A DNA stretch of 6,079 nt from Candidatus Benthicola azotiphorus (GTDB lineage Bacteria; Gemmatimonadota; Gemmatimonadetes; Palauibacterales; Palauibacteraceae), in NCBI GenBank assembly GCA_947581745.1, contig CANPVW010000112.1:1-6079 (forward strand), given 5' to 3'. Shown here piece by piece: positions 5,015 to 6,079 of the stretch (position 1 is the stretch's first letter; each line of letters begins with the position of its first letter). The translations under genes were made by a program, and so were the position numbers. The notes under the pieces were generated by a model. That model ran no database searches. It was not told the DNA's origin and saw nothing but the letters and a program-made list of their open reading frames with translations.

Positions 5015-6079
5015 CTACCCGGGTTCGCCCCCCCCGGCGGAGGAGGCGGCAGGCGCCTCGGGCGGCGACCCCACCACCAGTGGCGCGAGGTCCGGCGCGA
5101 GCAGGCGGAGGATACGCACGGGCAGGGCGCTCGTGAACCGGTAAGCCTCGGCTTCCTCGCCCGGCACGTAGGCCACGACGACGCCGAAGAATCGGTCCCC
5201 GATGAAGAACACGAACGTGGACGTGCGGTTGAGGGTGCGGGCGCTGATCAGCCGCCCGTCCCGCCCGAACTGCTTGTGCTGGTTATTGCCCGTGCCGGTC
5301 TTGCCTCCGATCGGGATGGGAGTTCCGTCGAGGTCCTGGATGGCTCCCTTCACGCGCCCGGCGGTTCCGTTCGCGACCACGTCCAGCATCGCCGCCCGCG
5401 CCACGGCCGCCACCTGCGTCGAGAGAACGCGCTCACCGGTGGGGGGGCCGCGCCGGAGGATCGTCGCGTAGGGCGTCTCGCGCGCGAAGTCCAGCTCGGT
5501 CACCCGGACGTTCGGCAACCGGACGCCATCGTTCACCAGGATGCCGACCAGCTCGGCGAGCGCCCCGGGCCGGTCGCCGGAGCTCCCGATGGCGGTGCCG
5601 TATGAAGGCACGAGGTTGTCGAAGGGGTACCCGAGGCGCTTCCACGCCCGACTGATCTCGAGGAAGGACTCGACCTCGAGCAGTACCCGGATCCGCTGGT
5701 CCTGCGCTCCCTTGCGGCTCGTGTTGAAGAGCCAGCGATAGACCTCCTGGCGGGCTCCCGTGCTCGCCTCCAACACCTCGTCGAGCGTCGCCTCCGGATG
5801 GTCGCTCAGATACGCCACGAGCCACAGCTCGAGCGGGTGCACCGACGCCAGGTACCCCCGATCGGCCAGGTTCACGCCGTCCGGGTCGGCCTTGCGGAAC
5901 AGGCTCTCGACCGCCGCCTCGTTGTACGAGTTCGGGGAATGGGTCTGGAGGAACTCCCCGAAAGCGCGCGAGTCGCCGTCCGGCACCATGCTCCGGAAGG
6001 CCCATGCGAGTCGCTGCGGGGAAAGACGCCGCCCGGCGATCGCGAGGTCGGCGGACTCGTCGAACGTCTTGCCGTCGTG
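5015..6079 (-). CDS. Class A penicillin-binding protein, C-terminal transpeptidase part (5' end outside the window)
   Basis: The frame is open from the right edge to the stop at 5015-5017 and gives 354 residues, which is the carboxy-terminal part of a larger protein. The numbering here is that of the fragment. The KTG triad is clear at 260-262 within GGKTGTGNN (258-266). It is followed by the hydrophobic strands FVFFIGDRFFGVVVAYV (289-305), as in penicillin-binding transpeptidases. Before it, RLGYPFDNLVPSYGTAIGSS (148-167) and ELVGILVNDGVRLP (176-189) match the segment between the SxN and KTG motifs of PBP1A-like enzymes. The SxxK serine and any glycosyltransferase domain would lie outside the window. 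Such proteins cross-link peptidoglycan in the periplasm from an inner-membrane anchor. The tail after about residue 328 is Pro/Ala/Gly-rich. The Met at 5989 is internal, because coding continues upstream of it without a break. Assignment to the family is firm; the exact class is less so. Confidence 0.85.
   Translation of the reverse strand, partial: HDGKTFDESADLAIAGRRLSPQRLAWAFRSMVPDGDSRAFGEFLQTHSPNSYNEAAVESLFRKADPDGVNLADRGYLASVHPLELWLVAYLSDHPEATLDEVLEASTGARQEVYRWLFNTSRKGAQDQRIRVLLEVESFLEISRAWKRLGYPFDNLVPSYGTAIGSSGDRPGALAELVGILVNDGVRLPNVRVTELDFARETPYATILRRGPPTGERVLSTQVAAVARAAMLDVVANGTAGRVKGAIQDLDGTPIPIGGKTGTGNNQHKQFGRDGRLISARTLNRTSTFVFFIGDRFFGVVVAYVPGEEAEAYRFTSALPVRILRLLAPDLAPLVVGSPPEAPAASSAGGGEPG

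Noticed and set aside
1..6079. A defence, mobile or CRISPR-type system
   Set aside because: I saw no repeat array, transposase, integrase, toxin-antitoxin pair or nuclease motif on either strand.

Overview
The window is GC-rich bacterial chromosome. From the left it holds an ambiguous edge fragment, one small + strand gene, and then five genes that all read on the minus strand. GC-rich third codon positions, near-consensus Shine-Dalgarno sites, a Tat-targeted molybdenum enzyme and a PorT-type outer-membrane barrel indicate a Gram-negative, diderm bacterium. The style of the proteins resembles Gemmatimonadota, but that placement is an inference and no phylogenetic marker is present.

Layout: positions 1-171 carry an open + frame with no recognisable product, and its coding direction is uncertain. 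At 272-634 (+) is a small, acidic, helix-rich protein of unknown function. It converges with 660-3283 (-), a compact two-gene operon for an IorAB/CoxLS-type molybdenum hydroxylase. The upstream gene encodes the small 2x[2Fe-2S] subunit. The downstream gene encodes the large molybdopterin subunit, which carries a twin-arginine signal. The large-subunit ribosome-binding site overlaps the small-subunit stop codon, so the two are probably translationally coupled. The 198-bp gap upstream contains a perfect 6+3+6 palindrome that could be an operator.

Positions 3482-4105 (-) encode a DUF2238/YjdF-like integral membrane protein, with a hairpin that incorporates its stop codon. Positions 4270-4875 (-) encode a signal-peptide-bearing outer-membrane beta-barrel protein followed by a convincing Rho-independent terminator. 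From 5015 to the right edge (-) runs the C-terminal part of a class A penicillin-binding protein (transpeptidase domain with a KTG motif); its 5' part lies outside the window.

Functionally, the penicillin-binding protein, the barrel protein and the exported oxidoreductase all act in the cell envelope, but the genes look like separate transcription units rather than one pathway. I saw no mobile element, CRISPR array, tRNA, rRNA or defence system, and nothing that amounts to a clearly novel multi-gene system. The items most worth a second look are the palindrome upstream of the oxidoreductase operon, the uncharacterised small acidic protein, and the unclear SxN motif of the penicillin-binding protein.
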